In this document: positions 13,666 to 14,388 of the stretch, in pieces
Layout: every line of letters starts with the position of its first letter
How positions within the stretch are numbered: the stretch's first letter is position 1
Assembly: GCA_022839105.1 (NCBI GenBank)
Contig: JALHDH010000069.1
Coordinates: 23,089 to 37,476, forward strand
Direction: 5' to 3'
Length of the DNA stretch: 14,388 nucleotides
DNA from: a bacterium
Lineage (GTDB): Bacteria; Vulcanimicrobiota; Xenobia; Xenobiales; Xenobiaceae
The notes under the pieces: model-generated
Seen by the model: the letters and a program-made list of their open reading frames with translations, nothing else
The model's database searches: none
What the model was told of the DNA's origin: nothing
Position numbers and translations under genes: made by a program

Positions 13666-14388
13666 CCCGGCCCCCCAACTCCACCCCTTCGACTGGGGTC
13701 CTGCCTGGAACCTGCCCTTCCTCCCCCGAGTCGGCTCGGGACGGGTGGTGCTGCAGCCCGCGCGCTGGCGGCTGACCCGCGAAGACCTCTCCTCACCCGA
13801 CTGGCGAGAGACCTGGCAGGTCCCCCGCTTCGTGCACCTGGGGCCAGGAGACGTGCGGCTGCTGCTGGACCTGGACGACCCCGAGCAGGCCGGCGAGGTG
13901 GCCGAGAACGCCCGGCGCAGCGGCGAGGCGGTCTTCCAGGAGGCCCTGCCCGAGCCCTCGCAGGCCTGGTTGCCCGGCCCCGGCGGGCGCTACCTGTGCG
14001 AGCTGGCCGTCCCCCTGCGCGCCACCACGCCGCCTCGTCCGATTCCTCCGGAAGTTCCCGCCCGTCCCCAGGCGCGACGCCTCTTTCCCCCCGGCTCGGA
14101 GTGGAACTACCTGAAGCTGTACGCGGCTCCGGACGCGGAGGACGAACTCCTGGTCCGCTCCCTGCGACCGGTCCTGGAGGAGGGGGCCTTCTTCGTCCGC
14201 TACTCCGACCCCGAGCCCCACCTCCGGGTGCGCCTGAAGGGCGCCGAGGGGCTCGAGCCCCTGGCGGAACTGGGCCGAGAACTGCTGGAGGAAGGGAGGG
14301 TGCGGAGGGTCTGCCTGGACACCTACGAGCGCGAGACCGAGCGCTATGGTGGCGACGCCGGGATCGAGCCCGCCGAGGCCTTCTTCGC
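13412..14388 (+). pseudogene. lanB: LanB C-terminal part in shifted frame, cut by window end
   Basis: This frame has no start of its own and is open to the last base. From 13421 it encodes YLPRKLRSTNVAVRR, then LDELMVVVVEGR, GREVLPSSGHMLN and PPALQFLLRHR, all typical for the second half of the LanB glutamylation domain. From ~14090 the glutamate-elimination domain (SpaB_C, thiopeptide-type bacteriocin biosynthesis domain) begins: EWNYLKLYAAP, FFVRYSDPEPHLRVRLK and ERYGGDAGIEPAEAFF. About 322 codons are visible; the remaining ~190 should lie beyond the window. It must be read as one gene with 12103-13420. Sequence quality is otherwise normal with no stop codons, so the break is either recent or a sequence error. 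A transporter, protease or further genes may follow outside the window. Confidence 0.88.

Overview
The window is uniformly GC-rich with strong G/C preference at third codon positions, clear Shine-Dalgarno sequences and GTG/TTG starts. A lipobox lipoprotein, two further secreted or signal-peptide proteins and phytochrome-type two-component proteins point to a high-GC, probably Gram-negative-type bacterium with rich signalling. I cannot assign a phylum from the sequence. No rRNA, tRNA, CRISPR array or insertion sequence was found.

Layout. (1) 2-193 is the C-terminal end of a Cys-rich protein made of exact 42-bp tandem repeats, followed by a strong hairpin terminator. (2) 362-1042 is a secreted protein with a carboxypeptidase-regulatory-like beta-sandwich, preceded by a TATAAT box. 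(3) 1073-4478 is a tightly packed two-component locus: the last ~50 codons of a beheaded histidine kinase, an Rcp1-like single-domain response regulator, a REC-histidine kinase hybrid and a membrane HAMP-histidine kinase. (4) 4592-5290 is an unknown exported protein, convergent with (5) an M50B-type membrane metalloprotease on the minus strand (5370-6050). (6) 6256-9091 is a large phospholipase-D-like protein followed 16 nt later by the ribosome-assembly GTPase EngB. (7) 9183-10280 (minus) is a lipoprotein with a carbohydrate-binding-like module, divergent from (8) a class I lanthipeptide cluster that runs off the window end: precursor (10447-10836), LanC cyclase (10841-12106) and LanB dehydratase (from 12103).

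The lanthipeptide cluster is the most notable part. The precursor carries a textbook twin-arginine signal at its N-terminus, immediately followed by an FDLDLDL box (the FxLD/FNLD-type recognition motif of LanB-processed leaders). The core has 16 Cys, 14 of them directly preceded by Ser/Thr at a near-regular spacing of four. LanB should dehydrate these Ser/Thr residues and LanC should close thioether rings. A Tat signal would allow the cross-linked, folded product to be exported without a dedicated peptide transporter; none is present in the window. The lanB reading frame is broken near 13,420, and the join also seems to lack some 30-40 residues normally present there. The copy is therefore either inactivated by a deletion or affected by a sequence/assembly error.

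The two-component genes are probably one operon with translational coupling (1-nt spacing, 4-nt spacing, ATGA overlap). None of the visible proteins has a DNA-binding output domain, which suggests a phosphorelay whose final output lies elsewhere.
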